Origin: CALLQB01 sp036479275
GTDB taxonomy: Bacteria > Actinomycetota > Acidimicrobiia > Acidimicrobiales > SHLQ01
Direction of reading: 5' to 3'
Assembly: GCA_965524675.1 (NCBI GenBank)
Contig: CBERPN010000094.1
Location: forward strand, 1 to 14,365
Length of the DNA stretch: 14,365 nucleotides
Every line of letters begins with the position of its first letter. The first letter of the stretch is position 1. Positions 6,102-12,805 of the stretch are shown one piece after another. The notes beneath the pieces were generated by a model. The model was given only the letters and a program-made list of their open reading frames with translations, had not been told where the DNA came from and did no database searches. A program made the translations under genes and the position numbers.

Positions 6102-6661
6102 GGTGCCTCTAGTGAGTCGTCGGTAGCGGCGGGAAGGGTCGGCTGATCGGTGGGGTAAACGCCGGCGACGAACCCGAAGACGGTGTCGCCAGCGCGAGTC
6201 AGGCGCGTGAAGTCTTCGGCCAATTCGGCGACCCGTTCAAAGAACTCCTGAACTTGACGCTCCGCGATTCGGGCGTGGCGCAGGGTGGCTAGAAGATCTG
6301 CATCCGGATTCATTTCACTTACCGCTTCAACCAAGAAGTTCTGCTTAGTAGTGCCTTTTGCCATGACGTCACCGCCGATGATGATGGTGCGTCCGGTGCG
6401 ACCGTAGAAACGTTCCTCGATGGCTCGAACCTTGCGGGTTCGGACAACTCGGAGCAGTCCCGCTTTAACCAGTATCTCGACGTGATAGGCCACCGAACTC
6501 TTTGGGCGCTTGAGTGCGGCGGCCAATTCGGTGACGGTGGCGGCCCGCTCGAGCACCAAATCGAGTATGTGTGAGCGTGCCGGTTCGGCCAGCGCCTTTA
6601 GCTGTTCGGGCGTGTGGGCATTTACCGAAGCTGGTAACTCATAGTCGGGAACGTTCGACAT
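6098..6661 (-). CDS. ArsR-family winged-helix transcriptional regulator
   Basis: This is a 187-residue DNA-binding protein. The winged helix-turn-helix occupies about residues 17-90: LKALAEPARSHILDLVLE is the opening helix pair, ATVTELAAALKRPKSSVAYHVEILVKAGLL contains the recognition helix, and RTRKVRAIEERFYGRTG is the wing. There are no cysteines at all, so it is not a classical thiol metal sensor. The C-terminal ~95 residues form an extra helical domain that probably binds a ligand or dimerises. It starts at the ATG at 6661, seven bases after a -10-like box, and overlaps the MFS gene by 4 bp. A palindrome in its own promoter (6669-6690) suggests autorepression. Likely role: derepression of the exporter by an organic ligand (inference). 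Confidence 0.88.
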   Translation of the reverse strand: MSNVPDYELPASVNAHTPEQLKALAEPARSHILDLVLERAATVTELAAALKRPKSSVAYHVEILVKAGLLRVVRTRKVRAIEERFYGRTGRTIIIGGDVMAKGTTKQNFLVEAVSEMNPDADLLATLRHARIAERQVQEFFERVAELAEDFTRLTRAGDTVFGFVAGVYPTDQPTLPAATDDSLEAP

Positions 6662-6668
6662 TCTTCGA

Positions 6669-6697
6669 ATGATCTAACTAATTGGATCATAAGTCAA
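6669..6697 (-). promoter_or_regulatory. ArsR/MFS operon promoter with overlapping operator palindrome
   Basis: On the minus strand TTGACT (6697-6692) is a good -35 box. A 17-bp spacer leads to GATCAT (6674-6669), a 4/6 -10 box, and seven bases later the ATG at 6661. The 22-bp dyad 6669-6690 has arms ATGATCCAA and TTAGATCAT around TTAG, matching at eight of nine positions, and fills the spacer and -10. A repressor bound there would block RNA polymerase. The -35 box overlaps the stop codon of the upstream membrane-protein gene. Confidence 0.6.
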
Positions 6698-8304
6698 CCG
6701 GTAGACATAGAACCATCGGGCCCTATGTCCAAGGTGAGAACCAATTCACGTTTGAAGTCTTGCTTTCCGCTCCGGTGTATTGCGGTGAGCACGTACACGT
6801 CGAGTTGACGCAGCGGCTCGTCGAACGCGAAGACTGGGTCGCCGGTGCTGGTCCAGAAATGGTTAGGTGGCGACATGATCGACCAAGCAGTCGCGCCCTT
6901 ATCGTTTGCATTGCTCAGGAATTTGGACAGGAACTCTTCGGTGATCGCCCGCTCGGACTCACTGGCGGAGATCTCTCGGGCCTCCACTTCGGCAAAGGTA
7001 GCGACGGTCTCAAGATCGTGGAGTTCGTCCGGTGAGCTGAGGGCGCCATAGGCCGCGCTTACCGGTTGGCGCGGTCCTGCCTGGAGTTGAAAGAAGGCGA
7101 GTTCCTGCTGGTACGGAGCGAAAGCCGAAGAGGGCACGAGGTATTGGGTGCCGCTCTCGCCGGTCGCCTCGATTCGGTAGCCGTACGACACCGGCGCATC
7201 GAGCCACGAGAGCGTCGGTGGATGGAACAAGCTGCTGCCGCCCACGACCACGGCCCCAACCGTCACCAACGTTCTGGCCGGGGTGACATTTTGGTTTAAC
7301 CAGCCGCGTAGTTCGGGGCGGGTTGTGAGTGCGATTAGCGCCGCCTCCAACACGATCCACGGCAGGAACCAGAAGCCCACGAAGGCGAAGACGATGAGGT
7401 GGAACAAAATACAGGCCGGGAGCCAGATTCGAAGCAAGCGGTAGTGTAACAGCGCCAAGATCGACCCGAGCTCTAGTACTAAAGTACCGGCGAGCCCGAA
7501 ACGCCCTAACGATTCGGTGATACTCGACATCTGTTGCGCCCATCGGCCGGAGCCGTCGCCTCGCCAACCAGCGGTGTAGCCGCTGAGGGGAAGATTGGAG
7601 AGATCGTTGTTCACCAGCCAACCGCCGACCAATTTGGTGCTTCCCGGAATGTAGAAATGGGCCGCCAGAGCGGCGCTTAGGACGAGCACCACCGGAGCAG
7701 TTTCACGGCGACCGGTGATCACGTACAGGATGTGAATGCCAGCGATAGCACTAAGCGCAATTAGCAACAGCTCGTCGATGTTCTGCGCGGCGGTAGTGCC
7801 GAAGGGAAACTCGAACTGGTTGGCGATGATCCGGCTCTCGACGACGAGCGGGACGATAAAGAGCGGCCGGGCCAGACATGCCCCGGCCAAAACCAGCACT
7901 AAGGCTCGGTCGAAGAAGTGCGCTTGCCCAAGGAGAAAGTTGAACTCATACAACGAACTCTGCCACGCCACAAGCAGCACCAGCGGAATCGTCAGCAACC
8001 GAAGAACCCGGCCTTGTTCGAGGTCGTCCCAGCGCGACCACACTCGTCTTGGCGCTCGCCACAGCAACATGCCCAGTGCGACCAGCATTGCTGTGTAAGC
8101 CACCGGGTTGGAAGCTATCGCCCCGACCAGAAGCACCGAGCCGTCAAGGCGATCGGCTTGAACATTGGCCACCAGGCGGCTGCCCGCGTCGACCACTCCG
8201 TATGCGGCGAACGCCCCAACCACGAGCGCGAGGTCGCCCCCTGAATCTCCGCCCAGCAATCGACCCGTCGCACGCTGGAACCTACTGGCCGCCGAATCCC
8301 CCAC
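6694..8304 (-). CDS. Polytopic membrane protein, HTTM / vitamin-K-dependent carboxylase-like
   Basis: This is a large membrane protein of 536-538 residues. Hydrophobic segments lie at about 28-48, 57-84, 105-118, 136-156, 180-198, 205-222, 272-289, 296-330 (two) and 346-360, followed by a ~180-residue soluble C-terminal region. HFYIPGSTKLVGGWL (218-232) and the late helix with LFHLIVF (302-308) resemble the HTTM domain shared with vitamin-K-dependent gamma-carboxylase relatives. The match is from memory of the family pattern and is not strong. The start is uncertain: GTG at 8304 has GAGG nine bases upstream, and TTG at 8310 is also possible. The gene ends in the promoter of the ArsR gene and diverges from the hydrolase/cyclase gene. 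Function is unknown; the soluble tail is unassigned. Confidence 0.7.
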   Translation of the reverse strand: MGDSAASRFQRATGRLLGGDSGGDLALVVGAFAAYGVVDAGSRLVANVQADRLDGSVLLVGAIASNPVAYTAMLVALGMLLWRAPRRVWSRWDDLEQGRVLRLLTIPLVLLVAWQSSLYEFNFLLGQAHFFDRALVLVLAGACLARPLFIVPLVVESRIIANQFEFPFGTTAAQNIDELLLIALSAIAGIHILYVITGRRETAPVVLVLSAALAAHFYIPGSTKLVGGWLVNNDLSNLPLSGYTAGWRGDGSGRWAQQMSSITESLGRFGLAGTLVLELGSILALLHYRLLRIWLPACILFHLIVFAFVGFWFLPWIVLEAALIALTTRPELRGWLNQNVTPARTLVTVGAVVVGGSSLFHPPTLSWLDAPVSYGYRIEATGESGTQYLVPSSAFAPYQQELAFFQLQAGPRQPVSAAYGALSSPDELHDLETVATFAEVEAREISASESERAITEEFLSKFLSNANDKGATAWSIMSPPNHFWTSTGDPVFAFDEPLRQLDVYVLTAIHRSGKQDFKRELVLTLDIGPDGSMSTG

Positions 8305-8406
8305 GACCAACAGCCTCGCGCGGTTGCGGCGTTAGCTCCAGTGTTTCTGCGACTGTGGGCGCTGGCCATGCAAGACTGGCCGGGTTCCGGGATGGAGGGA
8401 GCCGAA

Positions 8407-9762
8407 ATGATCGAGCGGCCGAAGGTTGAGTACGTCGAAAACGACGGTGTGAACATCGCCTATTCCTGTTGGGGCGAGGGCGACGAAGTCGTGGTCTATA
8501 CCCCTCCTTGGGTGAGCAACGTCGAACTGAATTGGGATGTCGATGAACTGGCTCGGGGCTACGAGCACGCCGGCGAGCACCACCGAATAGTGATCATGGA
8601 CAAACGAGGGGTTGGCTTATCGGATCGAACAGGTGTGGCACCGTCCCTTGAGGATCGAGTTTCTGACACCCTCGCCGTAATGGACGCGGTGGGGTTGGCG
8701 CAGGCGTGTATCGTCGGAGCGTCCGAAGCGGGTGCAACCGGCGTCGCGCTCGCCGCCCACTTCCCTAACCGGGTTGCCAAGCTGGTGCTGATTGGCTGTG
8801 CGACTCCCGGAATCTCCTTCGATAGAATCGCTAGGTTTATCGAGCCGGGTGACCCGGCGCCGTCCGGTTTGCATCGACTGGAGGCACTGTTGGCCACGTG
8901 GGGAACCGTCGAATCTCCATTTCTTGAGCACTTCGCGCCCGATGTGGCTGGCGATCCGCGGGTCGAAGCATGGGCCCGCCGCTTCGAACGTCAGTCGGCT
9001 AGTCCGGGTTCTCTAAAGGCCCATTTGGAGTCTGCGATGTTGGGAGAGATCGACGTGCTGCTCGACCGCGTCGAATGCCCAACGCTCATCGCCCACTGCC
9101 GAGGAGATCTCGTAGTGCCGGTGGCGTGCGGTCGTTTGTTGGCGTCGAGGATTCCCCACGCCACAACACTTTTCTGGGATGACCGCAACCATTTCGCTCC
9201 GTTCTCCCGAAACTGGCGAACCATGCAAGACGAGATAATCGAGTTCATCACCGGCCACCGGCCCGTCGCGCACGGAACTGCCGCCTTTGCGGTGGTGCTA
9301 TTCACCGACATCGTCGATTCGACTCGCCGAGCTAGCGAACTTGGCGACGCTGGCTGGGCACGTCTAGTCAGGGATCACGACGCTGCGGTCGCCGTGGTCG
9401 TCGACAAGCACGGCGGTCGAGTGGTCAAGAGCACCGGCGACGGAGTTCTCGCTGTATTCAACGAGCCAGGTAGAGCCGTGGTCGCTGCACAGTTGATTCG
9501 AGACGAGATCAAGCTATTGGGTTTGGATATCCGAGTTGGACTGCACGCTGGTCAGGTCGAAACGCATCCCGACGGCGATGTCACCGGCATTGCGGTCAAC
9601 CTCGCCGCCCGTGTTGAGGCGATCGGCGAGGCCGGGGAAATCTGCGTCTCGAATACGATCCGCGATCTATTGCTCGGCTCCGAGATTGGATTCGAGTCGT
9701 TGGGAGCGAAAGAACTGAAGGGCATCGAACATGAGGTCGAGGTGCTACGACTGCTCGATTGA
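8407..9762 (+). CDS. Alpha/beta-hydrolase fused to a class III adenylate cyclase
   Basis: This is a 451-residue two-domain signalling protein. Residues ~1-285 form an alpha/beta-hydrolase fold: the nucleophile elbow GASEAG (Ser106) departs from strict GxSxG in having Ala at the last position, with Asp234 in RGD and His262 in RNHFAPF completing the triad. Residues ~293-451 are a class III cyclase with all expected catalytic residues: metal Asp301 (FTDIVDST) and Asp345 (KSTGDG), substrate-selecting Lys341 and Asp391, and transition-state Asn398 and Arg402. Lys/Asp at the selector positions predicts ATP and cAMP. The ATG at 8407 is preceded by GGAGGG (8394-8399) at 7 nt; an upstream GTG at 8341 is less likely. 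The hydrolase domain probably senses or cleaves a small ligand that controls cyclase output (inference; such fusions are known in actinobacteria). Confidence 0.92.
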   Translation: MIERPKVEYVENDGVNIAYSCWGEGDEVVVYTPPWVSNVELNWDVDELARGYEHAGEHHRIVIMDKRGVGLSDRTGVAPSLEDRVSDTLAVMDAVGLAQACIVGASEAGATGVALAAHFPNRVAKLVLIGCATPGISFDRIARFIEPGDPAPSGLHRLEALLATWGTVESPFLEHFAPDVAGDPRVEAWARRFERQSASPGSLKAHLESAMLGEIDVLLDRVECPTLIAHCRGDLVVPVACGRLLASRIPHATTLFWDDRNHFAPFSRNWRTMQDEIIEFITGHRPVAHGTAAFAVVLFTDIVDSTRRASELGDAGWARLVRDHDAAVAVVVDKHGGRVVKSTGDGVLAVFNEPGRAVVAAQLIRDEIKLLGLDIRVGLHAGQVETHPDGDVTGIAVNLAARVEAIGEAGEICVSNTIRDLLLGSEIGFESLGAKELKGIEHEVEVLRLLD

Positions 9763-9771
9763 CACGGCGAT

Positions 9772-10593
9772 CTACTTCGTTTTCTTGCGATTCTTTCGTA
9801 GGACGATTTCCTGCGCGACGCTGGCGAGATGAACGCCGTCGGTGTCGAACACGGCGCCGAAGGCGAGTCCGCGGTTGCCGTTGTAGGTCATTGGTTCGAG
9901 TAGGTGAAGTTGCCACTCGTCGGCTGGTCCGTGGCGATGGAACCAAAGCGAATGGTCGAGGCTTGCGCCCAGGAACGTTCCGTCATGAGCGTTCTCGGGT
10001 GTTCGATCGGGACGAACCGATGCCGCCGCTCGAAATGGAACGCTGTCGCTCGCATACGACAAAGTGATCTGTGAGGCGGCCTGCTCGCCAGAGGGCGTTC
10101 CGAGGACTTTGATCCAGACACCTGTTCGCCCGCCAATCGTCTCGGGTGGGATCTCCCGCCTCAGCATCAATTTGTTGACCTGCTCCTCGGGCAATTCGTC
10201 GGGACCGACTAGCCCGGGCGGCAGGACTCTTGGTTCGATATCGAGATCACCCTCTTCGATATGAAACGAGGCCGACAGGTTAAAGATCGCGCCGTTCGAC
10301 TGTCGGGCAACCACCCGCCGGGTGATGAATGATCGGCCGTTGCGGATTCGGTCGACCTCGAACCGGATTGGCTCTTTGGATGTACCGCCACGGATGAAGT
10401 AACCGTGCAGGGAGTGTGGGCGGAACTCGGGCTCGACGGTGGCTACCGCCGCCTTGAGCGCTTGGGCCACTACCTGTCCTCCGTAGACGCGGCCCCAGTC
10501 ATAGGTTGGGCTCACCCCCACGAACACATCGGGCCCATGAGGTTCGAGCCTCATGAGGTCATCAAAGCGATCGAACTCCACTACTTCAGCCAT
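9772..10593 (-). CDS. tesB: Acyl-CoA thioesterase II
   Basis: This 273-residue double-hotdog thioesterase hydrolyses acyl-CoA to free fatty acid and CoA in the cytoplasm. N-terminal hotdog landmarks are GRVYGGQVVAQAL (34-46), LHGYFIRGGT (62-71) and DRIRNGRSFITRRVVARQ (81-98). The C-terminal hotdog has YASD (Asp183), SLDHSLWFHR (Ser211) and VAQE (Gln261), so the E. coli Asp-Thr-Gln triad appears as Asp-Ser-Gln, a common conservative form. The length is close to the family's ~286. The stop is only 9 bp from that of the convergent cyclase gene, and the start is 9 bp after the stop of the PAP2-type gene, implying one operon. The start region lacks an obvious Shine-Dalgarno, so translational coupling is likely. 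Confidence 0.93.
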   Translation of the reverse strand: MAEVVEFDRFDDLMRLEPHGPDVFVGVSPTYDWGRVYGGQVVAQALKAAVATVEPEFRPHSLHGYFIRGGTSKEPIRFEVDRIRNGRSFITRRVVARQSNGAIFNLSASFHIEEGDLDIEPRVLPPGLVGPDELPEEQVNKLMLRREIPPETIGGRTGVWIKVLGTPSGEQAASQITLSYASDSVPFRAAASVRPDRTPENAHDGTFLGASLDHSLWFHRHGPADEWQLHLLEPMTYNGNRGLAFGAVFDTDGVHLASVAQEIVLRKNRKKTK

Positions 10594-10602
10594 TGCTGGA
10601 GG

Positions 10603-11421
10603 CTATACGGCCTGCGCCGCCCAGGTGTTGGTCCTGTCGATGTTGAAGATGTGCCGCACCGCCAAGGCTCCAAGCAGCCCGGTAATCGCTACGAGCGAGC
10701 CAGCCACCGCATCGAGAATGTAGTGGTTGGCAGTTAGCACGACAGCCGTCGCCATGAGCGCGGGCCCCGATACTGCGAAGACCTTCGGCACCAGCTTCCT
10801 CGAACACTGATAGACGATGATTCCGACCAGCAGATTCCAACCGACGTGCAGACTCGGCACGGCGGCGAACTTGTTAACCAACGCCGGTGGCTGAAGGATC
10901 CGGTATGACGTAGATAGTTCGGTCACCGTGTCGACAAAGCCGGTGGGCATCAGCCGAGGTGGTGCAACGGGAAAGGCGACGAAAATTACCAGCCCGACGG
11001 CTCCCGAGATGAAGATCGCGTTGCGCAGCAGTTTGTATGTGTCGTTGTGTCGTCGGTAAAGCCACAGAAGGGTGACCAGAATCACTGGCCAGTGACCCCA
11101 GATGTAGACCCAGTTGGCCGCCGTGACCAGGGATCGATGGCCGAGGACGAAACCTTGCAGCGACTCTTCGATATCGATCTCGAAGAACGCCTCAAGTCTC
11201 AATACCCGCCGAGCATTCGCGACTGCAATCGGTTCGCTGCCCTCGGTGAGGCCGCGAACACCGAAGTACGCAAGCGCCGCTGCCACTACTAATGCGAGTT
11301 CGATCGCGACCGCCTTAACGGGATGCTCCTGGCCGATCGCTCTGTCCGTTTCGCGAACCGCCCCATCCGCAGTCGGTATGACCACAATGCCTGATTCGCT
11401 CCTAGCGAAAGACGTTTGCAT
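10603..11421 (-). CDS. PAP2-superfamily membrane phosphatase/transferase (AUR1/inositolphosphotransferase-like)
   Basis: This 272-residue inner-membrane protein has about six hydrophobic segments (roughly 36-55, 104-121, 134-152, 193-206, 214-231, 236-255). The active-site blocks are PSLHVGW (189-195, His192) and ANHYILDAVAG (231-241, His233 and Asp237), with FPVAPPRLMP (150-159) before them. The missing KxxxxxxRP motif and the presence of APPR point to the PAP2_3/AUR1-like branch, which transfers or removes lipid phosphate head groups. The ATG at 11421 has AGGAG six bases upstream; the longer ORF from a TTG at 11466 lacks this. It is transcribed ahead of the thioesterase, so a shared role in lipid turnover is plausible but unproven. 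Exact substrate is unknown. Confidence 0.85.
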   Translation of the reverse strand: MQTSFARSESGIVVIPTADGAVRETDRAIGQEHPVKAVAIELALVVAAALAYFGVRGLTEGSEPIAVANARRVLRLEAFFEIDIEESLQGFVLGHRSLVTAANWVYIWGHWPVILVTLLWLYRRHNDTYKLLRNAIFISGAVGLVIFVAFPVAPPRLMPTGFVDTVTELSTSYRILQPPALVNKFAAVPSLHVGWNLLVGIIVYQCSRKLVPKVFAVSGPALMATAVVLTANHYILDAVAGSLVAITGLLGALAVRHIFNIDRTNTWAAQAV

Positions 11422-11587
11422 GGTCTTCTCCTTTACCTGAGGCGATGTTGTTAGTCCGACCAACAACCGCTTCGCCGGTTGGTTTCAGAAATGCATCCAG
11501 AGGCGCAATCCTGCGCTGCCGATTAGTCGACCGGGAGGTGCCTTGTAAGATCACCGCAAGTTTCACCGGCAGTCCGTGGAGGGACAG
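11422..11587. promoter_or_regulatory. Divergent intergenic region with three dyads and a -10-like box
   Basis: This 166-bp region serves two divergent starts. Dyads: TTGTTAG/CCAACAA (11448-11454, 11460-11466, one mismatch, 5-nt loop); AACCG/CGGTT (11465-11469, 11476-11480); GCGCA/TGCGC (11503-11507, 11512-11516). TAAGAT at 11546-11551 fits a -10 for the rightward gene, with only a weak -35 candidate (TTAGTC, 11523-11528). Shine-Dalgarno sites are AGGAG for the leftward gene and GGAGG just before 11588. No promoter could be picked for the leftward gene. Confidence 0.4.
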
Positions 11588-12223
11588 ATGACACCATTGG
11601 TGATGTTCGGAGCCGGTCATGGCTTTGCCCTCAAGACGCTTCATGCGATCAACGCTGAGTCACCAACTTGGGACCTCCTGGGCTTTGTCGACGACGATCC
11701 TGCCAAAGCCGGATCGGAGTTGTTGGGCTATCCGGTACTCGGTGATCGCTCGGTTCTACCCAAGCTTCTCAGCGCAAACGCAGATCTTCACGTGTTCAAC
11801 AATGTCGTCGGGCATTGGTCAAAACGTCGTGACGTTGCTGAATTGCTGGCCGATGGTGGCTTCGAGATCGCCAGTTTGATCGACCCGCGAATAGACGTTC
11901 TGGATCTGCACTGCGGAGTTGGTGTCTTCATTGGGGCGTTTGCCAACTTCGGTCATTCCGCCCGGTTGGGTGATTACGCGGTGATCATGCAGGCGGTCGT
12001 GCTGGGCGATGAAACCGAGATTGGCGACTACGTGTTCATCGCTAATCTGGCCAACGTCGGGAGCCGAGCTGTGGTGGGCGAGAACACCTTTGTCGGACCG
12101 AATTCGGTGGTTCTGCTCGATCGCATTGTCGGCCCCGAAGCGGTAGTCGGAGCGGGAGCTATCATCGTGTCCGATGTTCCCGCTGGGGCGAAGATGTTTA
12201 GCCCGCCTGCTCAGCGCCGCTGA
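11588..12223 (+). CDS. NeuD/PglD-like sugar O-/N-acyltransferase family protein, atypical catalytic site
   Basis: This 211-residue protein has the two-part layout of NeuD/PglD enzymes, which acetylate amino sugars in glycan pathways. The N-terminal half is a small Rossmann-like domain (VMFGAGHG, 5-12; LLGFVDDDPAK, 30-40; GYPVLGD, 47-53). The C-terminal half (~105-200) is a left-handed beta-helix ending GAGAIIVSDVPAGAKMF. In PglD-type enzymes the repeat before the first full coil carries Glu-His as catalytic base; here the matching position reads Gly-Asp (LGDETEIG, 139-146), so the catalytic His seems absent. The ATG at 11588 has GGAGG close upstream; a GTG at 11576 is unlikely. It stands alone, divergent from the PAP2 gene. 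It could be a divergent acyltransferase or a non-catalytic relative. Confidence 0.78.
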   Translation: MTPLVMFGAGHGFALKTLHAINAESPTWDLLGFVDDDPAKAGSELLGYPVLGDRSVLPKLLSANADLHVFNNVVGHWSKRRDVAELLADGGFEIASLIDPRIDVLDLHCGVGVFIGAFANFGHSARLGDYAVIMQAVVLGDETEIGDYVFIANLANVGSRAVVGENTFVGPNSVVLLDRIVGPEAVVGAGAIIVSDVPAGAKMFSPPAQRR

Positions 12224-12289
12224 ACTCTAGTTCCCGGATCTGGTGGTACATGTGTGACCTTGGGCCCTAGTGACAATTCGAGGTGGCGA

Positions 12290-12312
12290 TAGAGTGATCT
12301 CCAAAGGAGATC
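12290..12312 (+). promoter_or_regulatory. -10-like box and hairpin covering the Shine-Dalgarno of the 12319 gene
   Basis: TAGAGT (12290-12295) fits TANNNT, and a GTGACA (12270-12275) lies upstream with a short 14-nt spacer. Immediately downstream is a perfect 7-bp inverted repeat, GATCTCC (12296-12302) and GGAGATC (12306-12312), with AAA as loop. The right arm holds the GGAG ribosome-binding site for the ATG at 12319. If the transcript begins upstream the SD is paired; if it starts near 12302 the dyad is a DNA operator instead. Confidence 0.5.
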
Positions 12313-12318
12313 GTTCCT

Positions 12319-12765
12319 ATGGCTGGTGAAGATAGCGAGCGCAGTGCAGCGCTAACCGAAGCGGGCAAACGTCGAATCGAGCTCAAACTGGCGGTCTCTC
12401 AGGTTGAGATTGCCGCATCCTCACCGTCGGGCGACCCAAAATGGAACGCGACGCTGGTAACTGAACTGGAGGATTTGGGCGAAGCGTTGAGCCAGCATGT
12501 TGAGGAGGTGGAGGCTGCGGACGGGTTGCTCGCTGAGCTCATCGAGATTGCGCCACGGCTCGTGAACCAAATTGGCCAGGTGCGAGATGAACATCCCGTT
12601 CTGTGCGCTCAGGTGTCAGCGGCTATTACCCAAACGAAGAGCGAAGACTCGGTAGACGCTGTTCGGGCCGAAGTCCTCGAACTGCTTTTGGCCATCTCCC
12701 GGCATCGCCAGCGGGGCGCCGACCTCGTTTACGAGGGATACAACGTCGATATCGGCGGCGGCTAG
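12319..12765 (+). CDS. Small helical protein of unknown function, His/Glu pattern loosely like hemerythrin
   Basis: This 148-residue soluble protein with no signal peptide or membrane segment is not recognised with confidence. It is predicted mainly helical: charged and hydrophobic residues alternate in long runs (LVTELEDLGEALSQHVEEVEAADGLL, 46-71, and VRAEVLELLLAISRHRQ, 115-131). Potential ligands recur in helix-like spacing: His60 with Glu64, Glu91-His92, His129, Glu139 and Asp145. The ending ADLVYEGYNVDIGGG is reminiscent of the last helix of HHE/hemerythrin-like domains, but the canonical ligand set is incomplete. The ATG at 12319 follows GGAG by nine bases, inside a hairpin. It is followed closely by the nucleoside hydrolase, which has its own -10-like box. 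Codon use looks like its neighbours. Confidence 0.72.
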   Translation: MAGEDSERSAALTEAGKRRIELKLAVSQVEIAASSPSGDPKWNATLVTELEDLGEALSQHVEEVEAADGLLAELIEIAPRLVNQIGQVRDEHPVLCAQVSAAITQTKSEDSVDAVRAEVLELLLAISRHRQRGADLVYEGYNVDIGGG

Positions 12766-12793
12766 TGAAGACGTACCAATAGGTCTTTCGCCC

Positions 12794-12799
12794 TATGGT
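12794..12799 (+). promoter_or_regulatory. -10-like box for a leaderless nucleoside hydrolase transcript
   Basis: TATGGT lies six bases (TGGCCG) before the ATG at 12806, the same hexamer and spacing as for the MBL hydrolase. No Shine-Dalgarno precedes the ATG. A -35 box is not evident. Confidence 0.45.
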
Positions 12800-12805
12800 T
12801 GGCCG

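Noticed and set aside
9763..9771. Bidirectional terminator between the cyclase and thioesterase genes
   Set aside because: The two stops are only 9 bp apart, with no dyad or T-run in between.
12222..12233. GAACT/AGTTC dyad at the NeuD-like stop as a terminator
   Set aside because: The loop would be only 2 nt and no T-run follows, so it cannot form a normal terminator hairpin.
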